From the NCBI RefSeq assembly GCF_036373705.1, contig NC_089854.1, positions 24,937,225 to 25,001,224 of the forward strand: a DNA stretch of 64,000 bases, in the 5' to 3' direction. A program made the translations under genes and the position numbers. Below the pieces are notes generated by a model. The model was not told the DNA's origin and did not search any database. It was given only the letters and a program-made list of their open reading frames with translations. Position 1 is the stretch's first letter, and every line of letters starts with the position of its first letter. Origin of the DNA: Amia ocellicauda (Eukaryota > Chordata > Actinopteri > Amiiformes > Amiidae). Of this stretch, positions 54,871-64,000 are shown in pieces.

Positions 54871-55672
54871 CTGCAAATCCAAATGTTTTCACACTTATCT
54901 AACAAACAACCAGAGACTAAAAGGATAATTGTAACCATAGGCCTATACAGCATTAAATGTTTCAAATTATAAGGTAGATATTTTACTGACAGCATGTGGG
55001 TACACTTTTGATTCGGTAATTTAAATACCCATTTAATTCTACAATTGTTCTATGGACAGGCACCTTTATCCTGAATCAAGGCTTCACATGTCCATAGCAC
55101 ATGCATACAATAGAGCATTCACAGATACTGTGGGTTGGATATAGCCTGTGACTGTTGCTCAGCTCCAGCTCTCACAGCCAACTATACTGGCTATAGGCCC
55201 TAGACTTTATTCACGCCAGCACCATCTAGTGCCTCGGTTCCACTGGCTTAAGCGTCCGTGTCATGCCATGCCGTGCCGGAGTCCCAGAGCTGTTTTTGTA
55301 AAACCAGGCCGTTGTGAAGTCCTTCCCTCATATAGGAGGAGCAGTGACTGTCGGTTTAGCAGAAAACACTTTGAGCGATTGAGCCTGACGTGGAAAGGAC
55401 TTTTGTGTCTATTGTGATGGAGCAGGCTAATCCCTCGGTTAAAGATGCTTGAAAAAACCTTCCCAAACAAAGGCTTACCTGGGGTGGGGTAGGGTGGTGG
55501 AGCGGCCATCTTGGGGAAGGCAGTGGAGGGCTACAGAGGCCATGTTAGGAAGGGACTTTAGAGACCTAGGTCGCCTTATTACTGACATGGAAGGGGTTAA
55601 AGTCCTGGTGTGGAATGTAATTTCCTTAGTTTATAGGTTAGGGTTGTTCCTTCAAATCACTTTATTATTAGT

Positions 55673-56090
55673 TGTTACGTTTATGTAAACTTATTTTGGC
55701 AATGTATGTTTGGGGGTTGTGTAATTTTTCTTTTTTCTTGCTACCATGATTGTCTAATGGTTTGGTCCAGGGGGTGGGGCTAAGTGAACTATAGTAGAAA
55801 AGCAGGACCAAGGAGTTAGTGGGGAAGGTGGTGCTGGAGTGGGTAGGATGGTAGTGGGTTTATGCTAAATATATAGTTAATAGCGAACCTGGGACTAGGA
55901 AGCGGTGGGGCATTAGTTATCCTGCTGGTGGGGTTTTTGGTTCTTTTGTTCTTGTTTCTTTTGTTTTGTTAGAAACTGTTATTCCTTATGGATGTTTTTC
56001 ATAACCAGTGAATATGAATAAACTAGGTTTTTCTGGAAACCACCTTTTTTTGCTTGTCTGCACACCTATTCCTGTTTTGTTCCTAACATC
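55673..56090 (+). mobile_element. Possible solo LTR
   Basis: The segment begins TGTTACG and ends CCTAACA (inverted TGTTA/TAACA). A GT-rich stretch is followed by AATAAA at about 56013 and a further 70 bp to the end, the order expected for U3, R and U5. No clear target duplication and no second LTR or coding remains were found. Confidence 0.3.
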
Positions 56091-56895
56091 TGTCCTTTGG
56101 TCCACAAAATCTGTTTTATTCTTTCTGCTTTACATGATTGTAAACAGCGTAATAAATACGTTTCTATTAAGAGATATTAGGAAGAGCTAAACGTGTAGAG
56201 ACAACATTATATTCAGATAAGCATGTCCCATGAGAATGCGTTTCCATGTGCAACAATAACAATACCTAATGGCTATTTAGTATTTTCATCATCATTTTTG
56301 TTAGTATATATGTATTTTAAATGGCACAACGTGACTTCCTTAACTTATTACTCTTACTACAGATTTGTAACTGCAAACGACAGTTTTTGACGTATTATTT
56401 ATACAAAACAATTTATAATAAAATACACTATACAATACAGCAGGTTAATTTAACTAAAGTGTGCATGTCTCAGTCATGGCATTTATTATGAGCTCAAATT
56501 AGCACCATAAGTAACGAATTCAAAATAAAAAATAAAGGTGAGAAAAAATTGATGTTGAGATCAATCGAAAGCAAAATGTATAGAATTGTAAACAAAAAAA
56601 TATATGAAAAACAAAAATAAAAAAACTTGAAAGCAAATAATGTTAAATTGAGCAAAACTCTGCCGCACTGCCTGCAGGCCCTGTCTGTGGTGTGCTGCTG
56701 CGAGCCTCGTTTTCGCCCCAGTTTCTTTGCTTTCTTTTTTTTTTTTCGTTACGAGTTTTGGCACTGTTCTGTTGTGGGGGCGGGATTTACAGGGAGGTGT
56801 GGATCATGGGTCTCCATTGGTCCAGTAAGTTTGAGTGACGGTTCACATACACACATACATACAAAAATACATACATACACACACACACACAAATA

Positions 56896-57680
56896 CACCG
56901 ATCAGCCATAACATTATGACCACCTGCCTAATATTGTGTAGGTCCCCCTTTTGCCGCCAAAACAGCCCTGACCCGTCGAGCCATGGGCTCCACTAGACCT
57001 CTGTGGTATCTGGCACCAAGACGTTCGCAGCAGATCCTTTAAGTCCTGTAAGTTGCGAGGTGGGGCCTCCATGGATCGGACTTGTTTGTCCAGCACATCC
57101 CACAGATGCTCGATTGGATTGAGATCTGGAGGCCAAGTCAACACCTTGAACTCGTGATTCATCAGACCAGGCCACCTTCTTCCATTGCTCCGTGGTCCAG
57201 TTCTGATGCTCACGTGCCCATTGTAGGCGCTTTTGGCAGTGGACAGCGGTCAGCATGGGCACCCTGACTGGTCTGCGGCTACGCAGCCCCATATGCAACA
57301 AACTGCGATGCACTGTGTGTCCTGACACCTTTCTATCAGAACCAGCATTCACTTTTTCAGCAATTTGAGCTACAGTAGCTCGTCTGTTGGATCGGACCAC
57401 ACTGGCCAGCCTTCGCTCCCCACGTGCATCAGTGAGCCTTGGCCGCCCATGACCCTGTCACCGGTTCACCGCTTTTCCTTCCTTGGACCACTTCTGATAG
57501 GTACTGACCACTGCAGACTGGGAACACCCCACAAGAGCTGCAGTTTTGGAGATGCTCTGACCCAGTCACCTAGCCATCACAATTTGGCCCTTGTCAAAGT
57601 CGCTCAGATCCTTATGCTTACCCATTTTTCCTGCTTCTAACACATCAACTTTGAAGACAAAATGTTCACTTGCTGCCTAA
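56896..57680 (-). mobile_element. Type B Tc1-like element, broken copy 2
   Basis: The end at 56896 has the CACCGATCAGCCATAACATT terminus beside TA. The other end stops after TGCTGCCTAATA, about 110 bp short of the terminus of copy 1, where another Tc1 end begins. Minus-strand frames give KVNAGSDRKVSGHTVHRSLL, WTTEQWKKVAWSDESRV and, in a second frame, SIEHLWDVLDKQ-like sequence. The same internal stretch is missing as in copy 1. Confidence 0.88.
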
Positions 57681-57682
57681 TA

Positions 57683-57729
57683 CAGTAAGGGAAAAAAGTA
57701 TTTGATCCCCTGCTGATTTTGTACATTTG
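57683..57729 (+). mobile_element. Terminal fragment of another Tc1-like element
   Basis: CAGTAAGGGAAAAAAGTATT followed by TGATCCCCTGCTGATTTTGT is the known terminus of a common fish Tc1 family. Only about 47 bp remain. It joins exactly to the broken edge of the type B copy. Confidence 0.7.
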
Positions 57730-57785
57730 CTTTCCAGGAATTCCTGGTGGAGTCTCTACATTTCCTGAACCTCTGGATCATTCTC

Positions 57786-57809
57786 TTATTCCAGGTATTC
57801 CTCTTCTGT
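57786..57809 (-). CDS. Candidate last exon of the SUKH/US22-like gene
   Basis: After the acceptor-like CTCCTCAAAG, phase 0 reading gives TEEEYLE and a TAA, closing a protein of about 152 residues. The same frame stays acidic beyond the stop (ENDPEVQEM, stop, RLHQEFLES), so this may be an exon with two stops. With the alternative acceptor four bases on, a basic frame stays open to 57677. The choice is uncertain. Confidence 0.3.
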   Translation of the reverse strand, partial: TEEEYLE

Positions 57810-58400
57810 CTTTGAGGAGAAAACAAAGAATTAAAAAAACTGAAAATACTGAGTAGTTTCAAGCAAGAACAGGAAAGGGCAAAAGCCCAACACAACAAAG
57901 TATTTTGGAAAGTAGCTCAAATCAAGTAGGTACTGTTAAAACTCAAGTTTATCTTCATAATACTTGTAATTACTTCTTTTTTTTTTAACACACATATACA
58001 TAATCCCTTCAGAACACCTAATTCAATTAAAGACATGACCTGAACTGATTCTGAAAACAATAATAATTCCTTGTGTTTATGTAGTTATTTTCAGCCTGAT
58101 ATTATTTCCCAAACTCCCTTGCTGGTAGATGTTTGCCCACTTCATCCATCACTGAATGCACCTCTCACTGAGCTGACATGGGCAGCCATTTGTACAAGCA
58201 GCTGATAGATGGAGAAGTGAGGAATCTCTTAACTAATTCAGCTAAAGGTTAAAATATATGAAAACCAGCCTGATAAATAATTATGTTGGGTGTCCTGATA
58301 ACAGCTTTGTCACCTAAATTCTGGCTTTTAAGCCTTGTGTGTGTTTTTCAAAACCCAAAGTAGTGATTTACACATGAACGGGATATGGCGCCTGCCTTAC

Positions 58401-58786
58401 CTTTGACTTAATGATTTCTTCCTTATAGTAGCGTGTGATTGGACTTTTCGGCACTCCTGTTATGAAGAAGTCCTTCACACTGGTTGTCACATGATATAAT
58501 TCGTCGGCATCATTGGCGTAGACATTCCCCTTGCCATCAGCAGTAACGACCAACTGTACTTCATCCTCGAAGATGACGAAGTCATCAATATATCCCAAAA
58601 CAACCATCTTCTCGCTCTCAGGGAGGTATAGTTCCTCTATGTCCTCAAGTTTCAATTCCTTCTCACTCCACGCTGTGTCTTCAAGTCCACCAATTGTCAG
58701 ATCGTACTTGTATGGGCCACCTAAACGTACTGTCTTATTTCTGTGCTTCTCCACCAATCTGTGGAGTTCCTCCAGGTATTCGCTGG
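58401..58786 (-). CDS. SUKH/US22-like gene, main coding exon
   Basis: Acceptor GTTCACAG, donor TCAAAG/GTAAGG, 386 nt, enters in phase 1 and leaves in phase 0. It holds the whole recognisable domain. Codons are not biased to AT as strongly as the flanks. Confidence 0.7.
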
Positions 58787-60725
58787 CTGTGAACACAGAT
58801 CACAATGAGTAAATCATGCTGAATCAGACAGCTTCTCAACAACTCATATAAAGTAGCATGATTTATTTTCAACATTTGGTCAGATTATTTCATACTTTCT
58901 TCTCTATATTTCTCTGTTTTTTTTTAAATGTTTGATATGCAAAACAAGAACAGTCATGAATTAGAAGATAATTGTGATATATCTCCACATTTTGTGAAAT
59001 CAAAATAACTAAACTAATTAAATAATGGCTGCAAAAATAAAAATCACATGTAAATTAAAGAATTTAGCAATTTCCTACACATCTTTTTTATGTGGCAAGA
59101 TTATTTTACCTTTTGATTATATACATGTAAGTAGTGAATCAATTCTAAAACAATTTACTTTTTTAACCCTCCTGTTATGTTCAACTGTAAGGAACAGCAA
59201 TAATGTTCCCGGGTCAAATTGACCCGGTGCATGTTTAACCATCTGAAAGTAGATAAAAACATATTTTTCTCCATAAACATTATCTTTAGCTCAATTAATA
59301 TCAATTTAATCAATATTTAGTGTAATCAAGTTTTCACCCCTTACAGATCATGGTTTACTTATGATAAGTCACTCGTTTTTCATTAAAAAACATTTTCAAA
59401 CTTTTTTCTGTACATTGGCAAAAACTAGACATTCAACACATTTGTTTTATTTATTATTTTATTTTGACTTGGACATGGCTTTTAAGGCATGTATTGCTTA
59501 AAGGGGCAGTAACCTCTGAATGCCACCACCCTTTCATCCATGGTGACATTAGGACCTGGTTGTAGAGTAGTGGCAGCCGCTCTACCCACTTGTCCCACAC
59601 TGTCCTAATTGCTGCCAGCTTATCTCTCTCCTTTCTGCCAGCTCTTGTCTCCCGATTATCAAACCCGATGACCCTTGAGAAAATATGAAAGGTCTCCAAA
59701 GACATAATGGCTCGGGATATGGCCCTGCCTGTCTCTGCATCCCACAGGCTGGCTGTCGATTCGTCTTTGGACTTATAAACCCCAGCCAGGATGAGAAGCC
59801 CCAAATAAGCATGTAAATGGGTTTCGTCCAGTTCTCTCCACACCTGCCCCAAAACACGCCTCCCTTCTAAATTAGTCATTTCTAGAACAATTTATTTAAA
59901 TGAATCAGGACTGAGCAGCTCAAAAGCAGACTTTATATCTGTGACAGAAGTCACTGGCATCCTAGTGGGCCCTGGCACTGCCTTTATTATGTTTGCCGCT
60001 GATATTGTTCCCTGACGCATATTAGGGGATGAGGACCATTCTATTTGGCCATTTTTTTATATGAATGTCTCTCTTGGAGTTGATGGCTGTGGGACAATAC
60101 CCTCATCATCTGACAATTTATCATCATGATCAGAACTGATCTCAAGATCGTCTTCAATTTCAGACACTTCCTCCTCTACTTCACTATCTTGATCAAGGAT
60201 GTGTTATAGAGCATCCTGGAACAATTTCTCTGCACGTGTGCGTGTGTGCGTGTGGGGTTGGGGTTGGGGTTGGGGTTGGGGTTGGGGTTGGGAGGGATTA
60301 GGTAATCACATTGTGTCTCATATTTGGTCTGAATTAGATATTTTTACCCTTTGTAGGCTCCATTGTCACTGCCGGGTCAAATTGACCCCAAAAGTATGCG
60401 TGTAATATAAACATGCAGGGGGGTGTTCCAAACACATTAAATTAGTCATTTTCCATTTACATGTTCATTACACTAATTAAGCCCAGTAGAAAAGGTTTCA
60501 TGCTCCAAAAATTATTACAAATATTTTTCCTGTATTTTTAAACTTTGAAATGGGTCAATTTGACTCTCAACATAACAGGAGGGTTAAAGTAGGCAGTGCT
60601 GAGACTGTGCATTAACAAAGTAATATTAATCCAAAACAGTTATATAAAACCAACTTCAAATTCAAAAATCACTCACAGATTGTAAGATTGCAAAAGTCCT
60701 CAACGCAATCCTTTATTTCAGCCAT
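58401..60725 (-). CDS. Uncharacterised acidic protein with SUKH/US22-like motif
   Basis: Two coding exons join in frame (phase 1) with good splice sites and give 145 residues before a third, uncertain exon. The start MAEIKDCVEDFCNLTI is followed by SEYLEELHRLVEKHRNK. The body has LGGPYKYDLTIGGLEDTAWS and ELKLEDIEELYLPESEK. Then comes VVLGYIDDFVIFEDEVQLVV, a turn TADGKGNVYANDADELYHV, and SVKDFFITG. The pattern of a hydrophobic-Gly strand, D-G-x-G-x-V-Y, a charged loop, then S-x-x-D-F-F-x-x-G resembles the SUKH/US22 fold, found in bacterial toxin-immunity proteins, some DNA-virus proteins and some animal genes. This is inference from pattern; the function is unknown. No signal peptide or membrane segment. 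Unlike the neighbouring dynein remains, the two exons carry no stop or frameshift. Confidence 0.55.
59454..59879 (-). pseudogene. piggyBac transposase remnant
   Basis: 141 open codons matching the middle of PGBD-type transposases up to the start of the catalytic core, then out of frame and cut short by internal deletion. Not expected to be active. Confidence 0.85.
60252..60292 (+). repeat. TTGGGG repeat inside the piggyBac element
   Basis: Six or seven TTGGGG units in a row. Such runs can form G-quadruplexes and resemble some telomere repeats, although vertebrate telomeres use TTAGGG. Confidence 0.9.
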
Positions 60726-60748
60726 AGCTGTTCCACTCCATGTTGGAC
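60677..60748 (-). CDS. SUKH/US22-like gene, first coding exon
   Basis: Acceptor ACTTTTTTCAG, ATG at 60725, donor AATCT/GTGAGT. 49 coding bases end in phase 1, which fits the next exon. The 23 bases before the ATG are untranslated. Confidence 0.55.
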
Positions 60749-61280
60749 CTGAAAAAAGTAAATGGTTACAATTGTAACCTTTTATATAACTATAAAAATA
60801 AGTTTTACACATGCAAAAAAAAAAACAATGCATACATATATTTAAAATAAATATGCCATTCATAAGTAAATACCTGCACAGAAGCATCACCCAAAATCCA
60901 GTACCTGACAATCACCTGAACAGTTTAGTTTCCACACAGCAGCTACCCTTAAACTCTGTCAGAAGACTCACTAGGACTAGTGAACACTACCCATACAGAG
61001 GAGCAATCCTGCTTTTCCAGCAGCATTCAGTTCTCTGTCGGCAATGTTGCAATAGTTCACTTTGTCTGATGTGGTGTTGCTAACTGCACTCCTTCCAGTA
61101 GTTACATTGACAAACGCGCTTTTACCGTCCAGTTCTGTCTTCTTGCCGTCAGTCCGACAGCATTTCTAACTTAAACACTTGGTATGCCAAAATACGTCAA
61201 CTGTAAAGTTACTGAAACATACATATCGACTTGATATGGTTTAAATTATATAGTTAAACAAATAGTTTAAAGTTACTTAC

Positions 61281-61410
61281 TGCTTTCTGTGCTTTCGTTT
61301 CCAGTTTCCTGGTCTTGCACTACACTAGTCACTACATCTTGATTCAGGAGTCTGGTCTGGTCTTGAGTCAGGAGTCTGGGGTCGCGCTGCGCATCCTACA
61401 GCTTGCGGCG
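61281..61410 (-). other. Candidate noncoding first exon and promoter of the SUKH/US22-like gene
   Basis: A strong minus-strand donor AAAGCA/GTAAGTAACT at 61281 lies upstream of the coding exons. The segment to about 61410 is CG-rich compared with its surroundings. The upstream limit is a guess. Confidence 0.4.
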
Positions 61411-61417
61411 CTCTGTG

Positions 61418-61425
61418 TGACGTCA
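61418..61425 (-). promoter_or_regulatory. CRE-type site TGACGTCA
   Basis: A perfect palindromic CRE just upstream of the candidate first exon, inside GTGTGACGTCACAC. It would bind CREB/ATF factors. A second perfect copy lies at 62230-62237. Confidence 0.4.
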
Positions 61426-63157
61426 CACACAGGTGATTAAAGAACCCTTCCAGAACGAGCGGGGAGAGAGTACGTACACTTAATAGGAAACAAGTGCATC
61501 TTTCTTATTGTAATACTAGGTTTATTAGGCTTTTTATTAGTAGTCCGTTAGTTTAGTATAATCATTGTCTTTAGTTCATCAAACAAAATAATAATGTACA
61601 ATTGTGAACTATAAAAACGTATTCTACAATAGCACAGTACTCGTGGGTAGTCCCAGTGTGTGATAGTGCTACATTCACATTAAAGAAAGTTACAGATATA
61701 TACTATTAAAGTGTGTTAAGAACATTGTGAAACAACCGACTCAAAAAAGGTACCCGCATCTGCAGTCCTTATTGTACATAGTTGTGTGATAAATAAAACT
61801 TACACACATTGTAATATTATTGTTTTATTAATGTAACAAAGCATGCAACATGAAACATTGTTAGAAAGCAAAATGACAATCCTCCCCAGCCAATAAAAAT
61901 AAATAATATCACTGCTTTTGCACGATTTTTTCTAACACTTCAGTAATTCTGTCTTGTTTTGTAGAGACACCTTTAATTTATTTTAGCAGTTCAATTTCCC
62001 TATGTTCTATTTAATACAGCTTTGCCAGTGCTGTTCACAGCTTCATTGAGTAATGGTAAATTGCCGTTCATCTCCGGTAAGAAGGGGGCAGCAGTAGTTT
62101 TCATTCAGCTGAATATGACCCTCTTGGTCCCTGTATCGTCTCTTCTGTGTCACTCACAGACACAGCTCGCCTCCCGCTGCAACTTCTCAGAGCTGCAGCG
62201 ATTCTGCACAGATTTGTGCAGGGGCTTAGTGACGTCACGCAGAAAAGCTGCAAGAAAAGCGCATCTCTGAATTTCTGTGCAAGAACTCGACCAGTGTACT
62301 TTATATTAATAGGCGTTATTGATGGAAGAAAACAATAAAATACATAATTCCTACGTAGCTAAAATCATTATATGACTTGTGGCAAATCAAAATTCTACAA
62401 ATACAATTATTTCATGACACCCAATAGATTTTTGTTTTTAATGTAGTTGCATTGTCCAATAACCCCAGGTCAGACTTCAGCCTCAATCATGACACAGATT
62501 GTTTTATAAAATATAAAAATAAACCAAGTACACTTGGTTATATATTATTTTAAAAGTTCTAGTGGATGAGCTATAAACATTATCTTACAGGTTCATCCCA
62601 AATACGTCAATATTGTGTTTTTAATCTCAAGATTTTTTAATTAGTGTTATATTAGTCCCTTACTGAATACCATTACTAATTCAGCTTTTAATCAATGGGA
62701 ACACAGAAAATAAACACAAGATCCTTCACCATCAGTTCACGCAGGCATCTGTAACATAACATTTGTTTCATCTTAAAATGGAGACGATCTTGAAAATATT
62801 GTTTGACAGGAGTCCAATATTTCCAGTTATTCCGAATTTAGAGATGCATGTCACAGTTTAAAGCTTTTAATTATTGAAGTAATGTTCTACTGAGAGCATT
62901 AAAACAACATAAACAAGATACAGCTGGCCAAGGTATTGTATTCAAACACAGTTGATTACTGGAATAGGGTGGAACAATAAATTGCAGTTCCGTTTGACTG
63001 AAATTTGACTGCCTGTGCATCAGATCTGCTTCCAGAAATAGGCTGTTTCTGCCTGTGAATAGCCTGGAGTTCAGTGATGGGGATCTTTTTGTACTCTCAC
63101 AATGGGGAGTCAACATGCCAAACTCAATAATATTATTTTGCATTTATATAAATACAT
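61426..63157. other. Intergenic region, nothing recognised
   Basis: AT-rich apart from 62150-62270, which is richer in CG and holds the second CRE. The open frames there show no domain. No further dynein exon is seen. Confidence 0.5.
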
Positions 63158-63416
63158 TTTGGGTGGCACAGTGATGCAGTGGTTAGTAACTGTCTCACAG
63201 GTCCTGGAACCCAGGTCCGAGTCTGGCCTGGGTGGAGTTTGCATATTCTCCTTGGGCCACATGGGTTTTCACAAGGTGCTCTGTTTCCTTTCACATCTCA
63301 AAGTAAAGCTGCTTAGGATGACACCCATCCCAGGTGTACCCTGCCTTGTGCCCTGTTCTTGTCAGGTGGGGTCTGACTCACCCTGACTGGATGTGGTCCT
63401 TGAAAATGGATGGATA
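63158..63416 (+). repeat. Degenerate fish interspersed repeat
   Basis: Begins GGGTGGCACAGTGATGCAGT and passes through GTGGAGTTTGCATATTCTCC, then CACCCTGACTGGATG, ending in AAAATGGATGGATA. This is the well-known fish repeat that starts GGGCGGCACGGTGG; the fragment at 20166-20310 is from the same family. Confidence 0.75.
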
Positions 63417-64000
63417 ACTCCATTCTTCCCAAAGGGTCCCACAATACTTTACAATTGCCGTATACATTTCATATTTATTTTGTACTTGGCTTTTAATTTT
63501 GCAACTGAGGAGAAGGTTACATTTTAGATGTTTGTTCTTCAGTAACCAAAAATATACATAGAAGCATGTTAGAAAATAACATACCCATATCCCTTTCAGT
63601 CACTGTGTGTACAACTGTGTACACCACTTCTATCAGGTGTAAATGCTAACTTTGTTATCCACAATGATGTCACACCTGATTTGCATCCTGCACATTTCTC
63701 TCACACCTGTTATTCAACGGTCATGTTGTTATAATTGTTTCATGTCGCATATGATATAATATCAAAAAGAATGTACTGTATGTTCTGTCAGTTATATGTG
63801 TTTCTGTTATTCATTTTGCAGATACAGTGTTCCAGCTGCCAGCGATGGTACCACACCTTGTGTATGCCAGACAATTTTAGAATAAATCAAATCTAGTTTG
63901 AGGTTTCTGTTCAATCAGTGAATTAGTTATTGATTTTTTATTTTTTTTATTTTATTTTAATGCTTTAAATGGCTATTGGAGAATGTTTTGTTGAATGTCT
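63417..64000. other. Right-edge flank, nothing recognised
   Basis: AT-rich, with a poly-T block near 63940. The frame around 63800 is short and shows no family. Confidence 0.4.

Larger units (their letters stand above)
54871..57785. other. Region between dynein remains and the SUKH/US22-like gene
   Basis: Contains a possible solo LTR, a broken type B Tc1 and a Tc1 end. A minus-strand ATG at 55509 reads MAAPPPYPTP and runs into CCCAG/GTAAGC, which looks like a first exon. No following exon could be assigned. Confidence 0.4.
59163..60587 (-). mobile_element. piggyBac element with truncated transposase
   Basis: 1.43 kb, bounded by TTAA target sites and inverted ends CCCTCCTGTTATG / CATAACAGGAGGG. 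Both ends also carry inner inverted segments with GGGTCAAATTGACCC. The minus-strand frame resembles PGBD/piggyBac transposases. It has an acidic N-terminal stretch near 60110-60180, then LHAYLGLLILAGVYKSKDES, ASLWDAETGRAISRAIMSLE and AIRTVWDKWVERLPLLYN (59454-59879). A TAA interrupts just before this frame and a frameshift follows LPLLYN. The catalytic aspartate region and C-terminus are deleted. It lies in the intron of the SUKH/US22-like gene, in the same orientation. Confidence 0.92.

Overview
The window is nuclear DNA from a ray-finned fish, most likely a teleost. It is AT-rich, has widely spaced exons with GT-AG introns and many microsatellites, and carries fish-type Tc1/mariner and piggyBac elements. 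The gene order SOCS3 (-), PGS1 (+), then DNAH17-like sequence (-) matches, as I recall it, the conserved vertebrate block of human 17q25. The species cannot be fixed from sequence alone.

Layout. 1-8.5 kb: intergenic; only a short open frame runs off the left edge. 8.5-12.6 kb: SOCS3 on the minus strand, with an intact 208-codon coding exon, a noncoding first exon near 12.3-12.5 kb, and a promoter with two STAT-like sites beside a GC box. Its intron holds a 37-bp near-perfect hairpin. 14.15-44.14 kb: PGS1 on the plus strand in nine coding exons, joined in phase except at the end of exon 4, where a conserved piece is not found. Intron 6 appears to use a GC donor and holds a cluster of Tc1 elements: a 1.0-kb deleted copy, then two intact DD36E elements flanking a third, broken family. 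Intron 7 holds another degenerate Tc1. 44-49 kb: intergenic, little to report. 49.1-54.9 kb: eight minus-strand fragments of an axonemal dynein heavy chain, DNAH17 by position and sequence. They carry stops and frameshifts, and the whole motor is missing between tail and C-terminal fragments lying 500 bp apart. 57.8-61.4 kb: a small minus-strand gene with in-phase exons and no disabling change in its two main coding exons. It encodes an acidic protein with a motif like that of the SUKH/US22 superfamily; I could not name it. The same interval has a deleted piggyBac element, a broken Tc1, a Tc1 end and a possible solo LTR. 61.4-64 kb: intergenic, with one degenerate fish repeat at 63.2-63.4 kb.

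The genes do not form a functional unit. SOCS3 is a cytokine-induced signalling inhibitor, PGS1 makes the cardiolipin precursor in mitochondria, and DNAH17 would be a sperm outer-arm dynein. The points most worth follow-up are the DNAH17 decay (it may be one duplicate of two, or a lineage loss tied to sperm structure), the SUKH/US22-like gene beside it, and the SOCS3 intron hairpin.
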